Made by a program: the position numbers and the translations under genes
Assembly (NCBI RefSeq): GCF_016785945.1
Contig: NZ_JAEMEF010000004.1
Location: 1 to 64,000 of the forward strand
Origin: Olleya sediminilitoris
GTDB lineage: Bacteria; Bacteroidota; Bacteroidia; Flavobacteriales; Flavobacteriaceae
Length of the DNA stretch: 64,000 bases
Direction: 5' to 3'
The notes under the pieces: model-generated
What the model saw: the letters and a program-made list of their open reading frames with translations, nothing else
What the model was told of the DNA's origin: nothing
Databases searched by the model: none
Shown here: positions 1-7,271 of the stretch, in pieces
How the letters are laid out: each line of letters opens with the position of its first letter
How positions within the stretch are numbered: position 1 is the stretch's first letter

Positions 1-88
1 TAATTTTCTCTTTTAGAGAATTGTATTTTTTCTTTAGAGATTCAATATGGTCATTTTGTCCAAAAGAATGCAATTTTAATTCTTCCAT
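1..88 (-). CDS. Partial small protein, start only
   Basis: A minus-strand reading frame starts with ATG at 88-86 and runs off the left edge. It gives 29 residues, beginning MEELKLHSFGQNDHIESLKK and continuing as a Lys/Glu/Asn-rich, probably coiled-coil helix. An AAGGAAA-like ribosome site lies just before the ATG on the minus strand. It has the same orientation as the next two genes and is separated from them by the nested palindrome at 119-251, so it looks like another cassette gene. No family is recognised from so short a stretch. Confidence 0.5.
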   Translation of the reverse strand, partial: MEELKLHSFGQNDHIESLKKKYNSLKEKI

Positions 89-118
89 AATTTTCCTTTT
101 GAGTTCGTTCGTCAATGA

Positions 119-251
119 ATGCCAACGGTTTTGTATAAGATTAGTTGCGTTTTGACGAGGCTTATTTTCCGTAGGAAAATCAGCAGTAGTCAAAAAAGCA
201 ATGACCTTTTGATTGATCTAAAATAAGCAATTAATTTTATACAGTGTTAGC
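119..251. repeat. Cassette-boundary repeat A (attC-like)
   Basis: A ~130-bp imperfect palindrome. The left arm is GCCAACggttTTGTATAA and the right arm is TTATACagtGTTAGC, with a central short hairpin (ATTTTCC-GTA-GGAAAAT). The inner part differs from copies B and C, but the ends match them. The right end, GTTAGCTTTTAGTGC (246-260), is mirrored by GCATTAAAGCTAAC at the left end of copy B (571-584). The complementary pair therefore belongs to the DNA between A and B, as in integron cassettes. Confidence 0.6.
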
Positions 252-578
252 TTTTAGTGCTTTTAAAATTCGTTGTTTTCTTTTTTTTTACTTAGTTTTT
301 ATTCCGCAAACTTGATGAAATTCGATAGTGTTTTAATTCAGGTTTCGAGTAATAAATTCCGCAACTTGCTAAATTCAGAGTTTTAAATTCTGTTTTCTTG
401 ATTTCGCAAATAAGCTAAAAAATCAGACGTAATTCAATTTAGAGTTTGAGTGAGAATTCAGCTCGTTTTTCAAAATTCGACAACATAGTTTTTCGGTTTT
501 TACTTTCTTAAAACTCAAATAAAAATCGAAAAATAAACACGCTTTTTTTCAATTCCGCAAACTTGCTCACGCATTAAA
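252..578. other. Cassette without a recognisable gene
   Basis: About 330 bp lie between boundary repeats A and B with no reading frame longer than about 20-30 codons. It contains three copies of a direct repeat close to ATTCCGCAAACTTG (around 302-315, 356-368 and 552-565) and many related TTCG/TTCAG words. Its two ends are complementary to each other, so it behaves like a cassette. It could hold a small RNA, a promoter or the decayed remains of a gene; nothing decides between these. Confidence 0.4.
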
Positions 579-704
579 GCTAACGTGTTTGTGTATGATT
601 AGTGGCGTGTTTAAGCACCTAATTTAGCAAATAAAAACCGATTAGAAAATCCGCGAGGATTTTCGTAAGTAGGAGTGAACTAGCCATTAATTATACACGG
701 TGTT
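579..704. repeat. Cassette-boundary repeat B (attC-like)
   Basis: The left arm is GCTAACgtgttTGTGTATG and the right arm is TTATACACggtGTTCTACGC. A central hairpin, GAAAATCC-GCGA-GGATTTTC, lies at 645-664. A 31-base block around this hairpin (643-673) is identical to copy C (1369-1399). The right end reads GTTCTACGCAGTT and is mirrored by AATTGCGTAGAAC at the left of copy C (1297-1309). The stop codon of the following minus-strand gene lies inside this right end. Confidence 0.65.
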
Positions 705-1280
705 CTACGCAGTTTTTATTTCCGTTAATATTTTTCCTTCTCCATTCAGTTCATATTTATAACCTTCCCAATCTATTAATTCAATTCTGTTTTCAATAAT
801 TTTAAATTCCGTTTTTCCGTCTGGATTTACAAAAATATCTCTCGCACTAAAATTCCATTTAGTTTCTCCATTTTTATCAATTCGGCTAACTTGAATTTCT
901 CCGTGAACGATAAAATCTTCGTCAAATTCATAAATTCCGAAACAAGTTGCAACGTCATATTGATTTCTCCAATTAGCTGATAAGTCTGTTAAATTCAGAG
1001 AATATATTTGGTCAGAACAGCAAATATAAATTCGGTCATTCTTAATTAGAAATGAATTTTCAGAAATTCCAGTTGCTCCTCCAGATTCCAACAATAATGC
1101 GCTACACTTTTCAATTCCGTTTTCTGTTATTCGAATTCCGTGTTTTGAGGAAGGTTGATATTCCAATTTATATCCTAAATCGGCTGGATATTGTTTCTTA
1201 AATCTCTGACCAAATTCCGCTGAATCCAAATCAGATTCATTTGTTATTTCAATTACGGAATTTTTATATTTTACTATCAT
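705..1280 (-). CDS. Uncharacterised cassette protein, 191 aa
   Basis: No family is recognised. The protein is soluble, with no signal peptide or membrane segment. The middle (about residues 85-145) has short beta-like repeats reminiscent of PQQ/beta-propeller blades, for example DRIYICCSDQIYSLNLTD and SRIDKNGETKWNFSA. The ATG at 1280 is the only plausible start. The TAG stop falls within the arm of repeat B. The gene is flanked by mirrored GTTCTACGC and GCGTAGAAC, which makes it a discrete cassette on the minus strand. Small orphan proteins of this kind are typical cassette cargo; an immunity-like role is possible but not shown. Confidence 0.65.
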   Translation of the reverse strand: MIVKYKNSVIEITNESDLDSAEFGQRFKKQYPADLGYKLEYQPSSKHGIRITENGIEKCSALLLESGGATGISENSFLIKNDRIYICCSDQIYSLNLTDLSANWRNQYDVATCFGIYEFDEDFIVHGEIQVSRIDKNGETKWNFSARDIFVNPDGKTEFKIIENRIELIDWEGYKYELNGEGKILTEIKTA

Positions 1281-1300
1281 TTTCTTGGTTTGGTCAAATT

Positions 1301-1436
1301 GCGTAGAACGGTTTTGTATATGGTTTGTTGCGTGGTTTAAGCACTAAAGTTAGCAAATAAAAACCGAATAGAAAATCCGCGAGGATTTTCGTAAGTAGGC
1401 TAGAACTAGCAATAAATTATATACGGTGTTGGCAAC
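1301..1436. repeat. Cassette-boundary repeat C (attC-like)
   Basis: The left arm is GCGTAGAACggttTTGTATA and the right arm is TTATATACggtGTTGGCAAC, with the central hairpin at 1371-1390 identical to copy B. The right end, GTTGGCAACAGTTA, is mirrored by TAATTGTTGCCAAC just beyond the ankyrin gene (2184-2197), differing at one of 14 positions. The boundary therefore changes identity exactly between the two genes it separates. Confidence 0.65.
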
Positions 1437-1443
1437 AGTTATT

Positions 1444-2169
1444 TTACATATGTTTTTCAATCAATTCAGCAGCTTTTTTTTGACCTCTTTCTTTAGCTAA
1501 ATCAAATGCATTTTTCTTCTCTTTATTTTTTAGTTTCAAATCAGCACCGTTGTCTATTAATATCTGAATTATATCTAAATATCCTCTTTTTGCCGCTTCT
1601 CCAAGGGAAAAATCTCCATCTTTATCCTTACTGTTTACGTTTGCACCATTTTCAATAAGAAATTTAACTATTTCATAGTGTCCTTTTGAAGCAGCGTGCT
1701 CAAGAGGTGTAGCACCATCCATAGCTTTAATGTCAATTTCTGCACCATTTTGAGCTAAATATTTTACAATCTTTAGATGACCATTCCTTGCAGCTACTCT
1801 GATTGGAGTAAAATCACGGTATCCTTTAAAATTAACATCGGCTCCGTTTTCAGTTAAAAGTTTAACTATTTCAAAATAGCCTTCTTGACAAGGGAATTCT
1901 ATTGGTGTTGAGTTTCCTGGATTTACTTTGTTTACTTGATTTACATCAGCTCCATTTTTAATTAAATATTCTGAAATTTCATAGTTATTGTCGGCTGTTG
2001 CCCTCCATAGAGGAAATAGTCCATTTTTATTATATTCAGAAATATCTTCTCCTTTTTCTATAAGTGATTTAACTTTTTCTAAATTTCCTTTTTCAACAGC
2101 TTTATATAATTTTTGGGAATGTCCAATTGATGTTATTGCAATAAGTAATACAAGTAATAATTTTTTCAT
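1444..2169 (-). CDS. Secreted ankyrin-repeat protein
   Basis: 241 aa. The N-terminus MKKLLLVLLIAITSIGHSQ is a signal peptide, so the protein is exported to the periplasm or beyond. The rest consists of about six ankyrin repeats, with recurrent GHYEIVKFLIENGANVN-type units and D-G-x-T/F-P-L turns from about residue 25 to 235. Ankyrin repeats mediate protein-protein binding; no partner is evident. The gene sits between boundary C and the altered boundary D, and its cassette ends are complementary (GTTGGCAAC/GTTGCCAAC). The ATG at 2169 is directly followed by the hydrophobic signal, which supports this start. Confidence 0.85.
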   Translation of the reverse strand: MKKLLLVLLIAITSIGHSQKLYKAVEKGNLEKVKSLIEKGEDISEYNKNGLFPLWRATADNNYEISEYLIKNGADVNQVNKVNPGNSTPIEFPCQEGYFEIVKLLTENGADVNFKGYRDFTPIRVAARNGHLKIVKYLAQNGAEIDIKAMDGATPLEHAASKGHYEIVKFLIENGANVNSKDKDGDFSLGEAAKRGYLDIIQILIDNGADLKLKNKEKKNAFDLAKERGQKKAAELIEKHM

Positions 2170-2188
2170 TTATTCAGTTTTTTTAATT

Positions 2189-2262
2189 GTTGCCAACTGG
2201 TTATATGACAACTAATATAGTTGTTTTTGGGGTTATATTTCCCGTTATGACAACTTTTTGTG
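2189..2262. repeat. Divergent cassette boundary D
   Basis: It begins with GTTGCCAACTGGTTATATGA, so it carries the mirrored end of the ankyrin cassette. It lacks the B/C hairpin block and instead contains two copies of a GACAACT word (2207-2213 and near 2250) and AACTAATATAGTT. The CAACTrGTTATATrA segment recurs at 3575-3590 beside the VOC gene. This may be a second type of boundary or an insertion-point sequence. Confidence 0.4.
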
Positions 2263-2828
2263 ACTTATATCAAATAATTGTCTTTTTATTATTGTTGTTT
2301 ATTGATAGCTAAATTATAATAATGCACTTGCAAATTCAATACGTATAACTACGTATTTTTAGCCAGTGTTTATTTTGTGTTTAGATAGGTGTCTGTATTT
2401 AATTGTTTGATTTTTGTTAATGTATTGCAGAAAATTTGCTTTGGCGCATTGTGTTGAATATGTTTGTTTATGAGGTTGTTGTGTGCTTGTGTAACTAGGT
2501 TAGTAGATACAAACCGAATAGAAAATCTGGGAGTGTTTTTGTGAATAGGTTAAGGGAGTTATAAATTATGTGTAGTGTTATGTCTTGGCTTTTTAAATTC
2601 TGATTATTTTTTATAACTGTTTCGGGAACTTATGTCTAATAAACATGTTTGTTGAAAATTTGCTTTGAAGTAAGCGTAAATTTTCAGCTTGCTTTATTGT
2701 TTTTAGCATAAATCATTTATATAAGTTTTTGAAGTTGTTTTTAAGGAATATTAAAATAGTTAATTGTAAAGTGGACTTAAAAAAGAAAACGCCTTAAAAA
2801 GCAATTATTGAAGCCTGTTTTTTATAAT
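2263..2828. other. Decayed cassette region, with degenerate repeat copy E at 2452-2588
   Basis: No gene is supported here. Positions 2452-2588 align to copy C throughout: TGTTTGTTTATGAGG for the left arm, then AACCGAATAGAAAATC, AATAGGTTAAGG, and ATAAATTATGTGTAGTGTTA for the right arm. The central hairpin is broken, so this is a degenerate boundary. The right end, GTTATGTCT, resembles the inverse of AGACAAC at 3573-3579. The rest is AT-rich and shows no reading frame or structure that I can name. Confidence 0.45.
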
Positions 2829-3536
2829 TTATAGTCTTGTGCAACGGTTACTGGTGTTGGCAATCATTTTTATTTTTAATCGTTCTTCTATGTATTCTAT
2901 TTTATATTCTTTTTCATTATTTTCAATAATAGCGTTAAAAGATTGTGGTTTTATCTTTAAAGTTGTTGGAAACCAAATTTCTTTTACTTTATAGTTAGGT
3001 AACAATAAAATTCCTTCTTGATTTCCGTTAGTTCCAAATCTTTCGAAATCTCCTTTCCAAAATTTAGTACCCAATTCGTTTTCTAATTGTGTATTTATTT
3101 TTCTTACGTCATTTGTAGGCATTCCCATTTCATTTATTCCTAATACTTTTGAAATATCAAAATCAGTTTTATCGTCATTTTTCAGGTCATAACGGACAAT
3201 GAATTCAGCTACATTTCCGCTAGCATCATAAAAATAGAAAGAGTCTGCATTCCAAGATTCAAATTTTTGAGTTTTTCTACCCTTTTCAATATCTATTACT
3301 TTTGTTCTCTTTTCCATCCAATCTAATGCTTTGTTTAGATGGTTTGCTGGGATTAAAAAACAATAATGGTATTTATATTCTTTTTTGGATTTTTTAAAAG
3401 TTAATTTACTCCAACCGATTTGGACTGTAAATGAAATATCACTTTGTTTTAAAAGTTTAAAACCTAATGTTTTTGAATAGAATTTTAATTCAGACTCAAA
3501 TTTTTTTGTATAAAGTTCTAATTCTATGAATTTCAT
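2829..3536 (-). CDS. VOC-superfamily protein (glyoxalase/bleomycin-resistance fold)
   Basis: 235 aa and cytosolic. The first ~130 residues follow the VOC pattern: FIELELYTKKFESELKFYSK, TLGFKLL, and FYFYDASGNVAEFIVRYDL near residues 102-120. The C-terminal half resembles a second, diverged VOC module. VOC proteins are metal-dependent lyases, isomerases, dioxygenases or drug-binding proteins; the substrate is unknown. The last codons run through TTGCCAACACC, which looks like a boundary-repeat arm, so the natural C-terminus may have been altered by recombination. It is the right-most minus-strand gene of the cassette-like region. Confidence 0.75.
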   Translation of the reverse strand: MKFIELELYTKKFESELKFYSKTLGFKLLKQSDISFTVQIGWSKLTFKKSKKEYKYHYCFLIPANHLNKALDWMEKRTKVIDIEKGRKTQKFESWNADSFYFYDASGNVAEFIVRYDLKNDDKTDFDISKVLGINEMGMPTNDVRKINTQLENELGTKFWKGDFERFGTNGNQEGILLLPNYKVKEIWFPTTLKIKPQSFNAIIENNEKEYKIEYIEERLKIKMIANTSNRCTRL

Positions 3537-3570
3537 TAAAATTATTTTTTGTTTACGATTAGCTTAAATT

Positions 3571-3590
3571 ACAGACAACTAGTTATATAA
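3571..3590. repeat. Right-hand cassette boundary F
   Basis: ACAGACAACTAGTTATATAA shares CAACTrGTTATATrA with boundary D (2194 onward) and lies upstream of the VOC gene. It marks the last point where cassette-like boundary sequence is seen before the conserved peptidase gene. Confidence 0.35.
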
Positions 3591-3598
3591 TAATTAAA

Positions 3599-3636
3599 GG
3601 AATAAATATCCCGTAATATTACGGGATGTTTATTCC
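3599..3636 (-). terminator. Rho-independent terminator after the peptidase gene
   Basis: An 18-bp stem with one mismatch. The core is the perfect palindrome CCCGTAAT/ATTACGGG at 3610-3625, extended by GGAATAAA/TTTATTCC arms. It lies 22 bases beyond the stop of the minus-strand M3 peptidase, with T-rich sequence on both sides, so it may act in both directions. Confidence 0.65.
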
Positions 3637-3658
3637 TTTTAGTGATGATTATTTTGGT

Positions 3659-5815
3659 TTAATTATTTGTTGGTACAGGAAAACCTCTGTCGCGTAATAA
3701 GGCTTCGATTTTAGCATCACGACCTCTAAATAACCTAAAAGCTTCAGCAGGATCAATACTATTTCTTGGTGCAAATAAGTATTTAACTAATTTATCTGCT
3801 ACAGCTTTGTCATAAAAACCATCTGGTGCATTTTTAAATGCTTCAGAGGCATCACTTGTTAACACATCTGCCCACATGTATCCGTAATAGGCTGTTGCGT
3901 AGCCTTCTCCTGAAAATACGTGTCCAAAGTGTGGTGTTCTGTGACGCATTGGTAACTCGTTTGGCATATTTAATTCGGCTAAAGTTTCGCGTTCAAAAGC
4001 ATCAATATCAATGTTTTCTGGATCTGCTAAATGTAGTTTCATATCCATTAAAGCAGATGCTAAATATTCGGTTGTAGCAAATCCTTGATTAAAGGTAGAT
4101 GCTTTTTTAATTTTTTGTACTAAACTATCTGGTATAGGTTCGCCAGTTTTGTTGTGTACTAAAAATTGATTAATAACTTCGTCTGTAGATAACCAACGCT
4201 CTAATAACTGACTCTGGAACTCGGTATAATCTCTAACACCACCATTTAAAGTTGGGTATTTTACGTTAGAAGAGAAAAAGTGTAAAGCATGTCCAAATTC
4301 GTGGAAAAATGTTTCGGCATCATCCCAAGACACTAATACAGCTTCTCCTGGTGCAGGTTTTACAAAGTTTGAGTTGTTGGATGCTAATACTGTTTTTGGA
4401 CCATCAAATGTGGTGTGACTTCTGTAGGTTGTCGCCCAAGCACCTGAGCGTTTTCCTGGTCTTGCAAATGGATCTAAATACCATAAGCCTATGGCTTTAC
4501 CACTGTCTTTGTCTGTTACTTCCCAAACTTTTACATCCTCATGAAAAACAGGAACTTTACCTTCTTTTACTGGAGTAAATTTATAGTTAAATAATCGTCC
4601 AGCTGTATAAAATAGGGCTTGTGTTAACTTGTCTAATTGTAAGTATTGTTTAACCTCGTCACTGTCTAAATTATATTTTTTTTGTCTTACTTTTTCAGCA
4701 TAAAAACGGTAATCCCAAGGTTGTATTTTTAAATCATCACCTGCAACATCTTGCATGTCTGCAACTTCTTCTTTTACACGAGCTATTGCTGCTGGCCATA
4801 CAGCTTCCATTAGTCCCATAGCATTGGCTGGTGTTTTAGCCATTCGGTCTTGTAAACGCCATTCGGCATAATTACTATATCCTAATAATTTAACACGCTC
4901 TCTACGTAGTTTTAAAATTTCCGCGATAAGCGTATTATTATCATATTGGTCACCATTATCTCCTCTAGAGTAATAATTGGTCCAAACTTGTTTACGTAAT
5001 TCGCGCTCTGTACTGTAAGTCAAAAATGGATCCATTGATGATCTGGTATTGGTAATAGCATATTGTCCATCTTTACCGTTATCTGTAGCTATTTTTGCTG
5101 CCGATTTTATAAACCCATCACTTAAACCATCCAATTGGTCTTTGTTTAAGTAGGTAATGTAGTTTTCTTCGTCATGTAATACATTATCACCAAACTTATT
5201 GTAAAGGGATGATAACTCTTTATTAATTTCGGCATAGCGTTTTTTCTTTTCAGCATCCAGTTCGGCTCCATTCATTTCAAAACCTTTGTAAACCAACTCT
5301 GTCACACGTTGTTGGTCTGCAGGAAGCGGATTGGTTTGTGAGGCATCATAAACCGCTTTGACGCGTTTAAATAACGCTTCGTTTTGATTGATTTTAGAAC
5401 GATAGTCAGACAGTTTAGGTGCTAATTGACTTTGCACTTCTCTAAATTCTGGACTACTCATATTACTACTAAAAATCCCGTAGTAAGTAAATACGTTATC
5501 TAAACCGTGTCCAGCACGTTCCATAGCTTCTATGGTATTTTTAAAAGTAGGCACTTCTGTATTGTTTGCAATAGCTTCAATGTCTTTTAAACCTTGAGAC
5601 ATACCCTCAATAACTGCAGGTTGGATTTGGTCCACTTTCATTTTATCAAAAGCAGGTACACCACCATAAGGTCCAGTGTAATCTTGTAAAAGAATATTGT
5701 CACTCATGGCTGTTTCGGTTTTAGTATGTTCGGTCTTAGTTGTTTCGTCTTTACAACTTGTAGAAAACAGTAGCACTGTACAGGTTATAAAGGAATAAAT
5801 TGAGTTTGTTTTCAT
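3659..5815 (-). CDS. dcp: M3-family metallopeptidase (peptidyl-dipeptidase Dcp-like) lipoprotein
   Basis: 718 aa, a normal length for Dcp/oligopeptidase A. The N-terminus has a lipoprotein signal ending in LLFSTSC, so the enzyme is likely anchored outside the inner membrane. The zinc motif HEFGHALH lies near residue 505, inside the helical M3 fold, with the conserved region GYATAYYGYMWADVL near residue 650. M3 enzymes cut short peptides; Dcp releases C-terminal dipeptides. It is transcribed alone, ahead of a strong terminator at 3599-3636. The family call is secure; dipeptidase rather than oligopeptidase specificity is inferred from overall similarity. Confidence 0.93.
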   Translation of the reverse strand: MKTNSIYSFITCTVLLFSTSCKDETTKTEHTKTETAMSDNILLQDYTGPYGGVPAFDKMKVDQIQPAVIEGMSQGLKDIEAIANNTEVPTFKNTIEAMERAGHGLDNVFTYYGIFSSNMSSPEFREVQSQLAPKLSDYRSKINQNEALFKRVKAVYDASQTNPLPADQQRVTELVYKGFEMNGAELDAEKKKRYAEINKELSSLYNKFGDNVLHDEENYITYLNKDQLDGLSDGFIKSAAKIATDNGKDGQYAITNTRSSMDPFLTYSTERELRKQVWTNYYSRGDNGDQYDNNTLIAEILKLRRERVKLLGYSNYAEWRLQDRMAKTPANAMGLMEAVWPAAIARVKEEVADMQDVAGDDLKIQPWDYRFYAEKVRQKKYNLDSDEVKQYLQLDKLTQALFYTAGRLFNYKFTPVKEGKVPVFHEDVKVWEVTDKDSGKAIGLWYLDPFARPGKRSGAWATTYRSHTTFDGPKTVLASNNSNFVKPAPGEAVLVSWDDAETFFHEFGHALHFFSSNVKYPTLNGGVRDYTEFQSQLLERWLSTDEVINQFLVHNKTGEPIPDSLVQKIKKASTFNQGFATTEYLASALMDMKLHLADPENIDIDAFERETLAELNMPNELPMRHRTPHFGHVFSGEGYATAYYGYMWADVLTSDASEAFKNAPDGFYDKAVADKLVKYLFAPRNSIDPAEAFRLFRGRDAKIEALLRDRGFPVPTNN

Positions 5816-5897
5816 GTTTAGTTTTTAATTGAAGCTTAAAGATAAGTATTTTGTGTACTGCTAAAAAATGTAGCTTGTTAAAATGAAATCGTATTGT

Positions 5898-6575
5898 TTA
5901 GTCTAAAATTTTTACCGTTTCAATGTATATGTTTTGTAAAGGCCAATCGGCTTCATCAACATCTACACTATTAATGTTGTCTACAATGTCCATACCTTTA
6001 ATGACTTCGCCAAAAACGGTATAGTCACCATCTAAATGAAACGCATCTTGTTGCGTGATAAAAAACTCATAAGGCGAGGCTAATTTATGCGGATTTTCTA
6101 TATCACTGCTTGGCATAGATATAACTCCACGTTTGTGAGTAAACCCACGGTTTGTGTCTGTTGGTAATAAATAATGGCCAATTTTACGTCGTTTTGCAGC
6201 CACATTTACATTGTCTGTATTACCACCTTGGATAATAAAATTTTTAACCACACGATGAAATTGGGTATTGTCAAAAGCTTTTTGTTTGGCTAAAAAAATA
6301 AAATTAGCACGATGGAATTTAGTTTTGTCATACAATTGTATATCAATATCTCCAACAGAAGTTACAATACGGACTTTGTTTTCTTTATGAAGTGGCTCAA
6401 ACTCTAAAAAAAAGTCCATTACATTATCCTTATCTAAGTAAGGATATTGACGTTTAGGCGTTGTGTCTTTTTTAGTAGCGACTTCAGTTTTAATGTCTTT
6501 TGTTTTAGCTTTGGATTGTTTATCTTCACAATTAAATAAAACTAAACAGAAACTAACCAATAATAATACGCGCAT
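5898..6575 (-). CDS. Cyclophilin-type peptidyl-prolyl isomerase lipoprotein
   Basis: 225 aa from the ATG at 6575. That start gives MRVLLLVSFCLVLFNCEDK, a lipoprotein signal with a cysteine at residue 16; a longer frame from 6605 would bury it. The cyclophilin domain spans about residues 65-220, with FHRVVKNFIIQGG and FGEVIKGMDIVDNI, the usual active-site and C-terminal motifs. It is expected to speed proline isomerisation during folding of exported proteins. The start lies only 7 bases from that of the divergent NUDIX gene, so the two genes must share a promoter region that overlaps the other's coding sequence. Confidence 0.9.
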   Translation of the reverse strand: MRVLLLVSFCLVLFNCEDKQSKAKTKDIKTEVATKKDTTPKRQYPYLDKDNVMDFFLEFEPLHKENKVRIVTSVGDIDIQLYDKTKFHRANFIFLAKQKAFDNTQFHRVVKNFIIQGGNTDNVNVAAKRRKIGHYLLPTDTNRGFTHKRGVISMPSSDIENPHKLASPYEFFITQQDAFHLDGDYTVFGEVIKGMDIVDNINSVDVDEADWPLQNIYIETVKILD

Positions 6576-6582
6576 TTTTAAA

Positions 6583-7224
6583 ATGAATTTTAATGAATTT
6601 ATCATAGCGTTACCAAAAATAAAAAATATCCCTTTGCCAGCCGAAGCATCACAGCTTAAAATGGTACCACCTTATAGACAAGAGTTGGTAAAACAACAAG
6701 GTGATACTATTAAAAATGCAAGGCAAAGTGCTGTGTTAGCTTTGTTTTACCCAGATTTAGAAGCCCAAACAAAGTTAATTTTAATATTAAGAAAAACCTA
6801 CAAAGGAGTCCATTCTGGGCAAGTTGGTTTTCCTGGTGGAAAAGTAGAATTAGAAGATCATGACTTAAAACATACTGCTTTAAGAGAAACCCACGAAGAG
6901 ATTGGTGTCTCTCCAGAGTTAGTTACGGTTTATAAAAAACTTACTCAAGTTTACATTCCACCAAGTAATTTTTATGTACAACCTTTTATTGGAGTGGCAG
7001 ATAGTACACCAATTTTCACCAAACAAGATAGTGAGGTAGAGGATTTATTAGAAGTTTACCTATCCGATTTGTTAAGCGAAAGTAATTTAACACAAAAAAT
7101 AGTGACTACTAGTTATGGTGCTGATGTACAGGTGCCTGCATTTAATTTAAACAATCATTTAGTTTGGGGAGCAACTGCAATGATGCTTAGCGAAGTCAAA
7201 GACTTGTTAAAACAAACCCTTTAA
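6583..7224 (+). CDS. CoA-pyrophosphatase-type NUDIX hydrolase
   Basis: 213 aa from ATG 6583 (MNFNEFIIALPK). A longer frame from 6463 would overlap the divergent isomerase gene and add an implausible N-terminus. The NUDIX region reads HSGQVGFPGGKVELEDHDL followed by TALRETHEEIGV (about residues 80-110). This is the UPF0035 signature of the NudL/YeaB group, which splits coenzyme A into 3',5'-ADP and 4'-phosphopantetheine. The metal-binding glutamates of REtxEE are intact. It is followed by the acyltransferase gene on the same strand, 47 bases away. The family is certain; CoA as substrate is inferred from the signature. Confidence 0.85.
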   Translation: MNFNEFIIALPKIKNIPLPAEASQLKMVPPYRQELVKQQGDTIKNARQSAVLALFYPDLEAQTKLILILRKTYKGVHSGQVGFPGGKVELEDHDLKHTALRETHEEIGVSPELVTVYKKLTQVYIPPSNFYVQPFIGVADSTPIFTKQDSEVEDLLEVYLSDLLSESNLTQKIVTTSYGADVQVPAFNLNNHLVWGATAMMLSEVKDLLKQTL

Positions 7225-7238
7225 CCTAAAGGTTTTGC

Positions 7239-7246
7239 TATATTTG
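7239..7246 (+). promoter_or_regulatory. Bacteroidota -7 box upstream of the acyltransferase
   Basis: TATATTTG matches the -7 consensus TAnnTTTG exactly and lies 25 bases before the ATG at 7272. No clear TTG-type -33 box is found at the usual distance, so the assignment is moderate. Confidence 0.4.
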
Positions 7247-7271
7247 TATCTACTAAATGTAAAATTAAACT

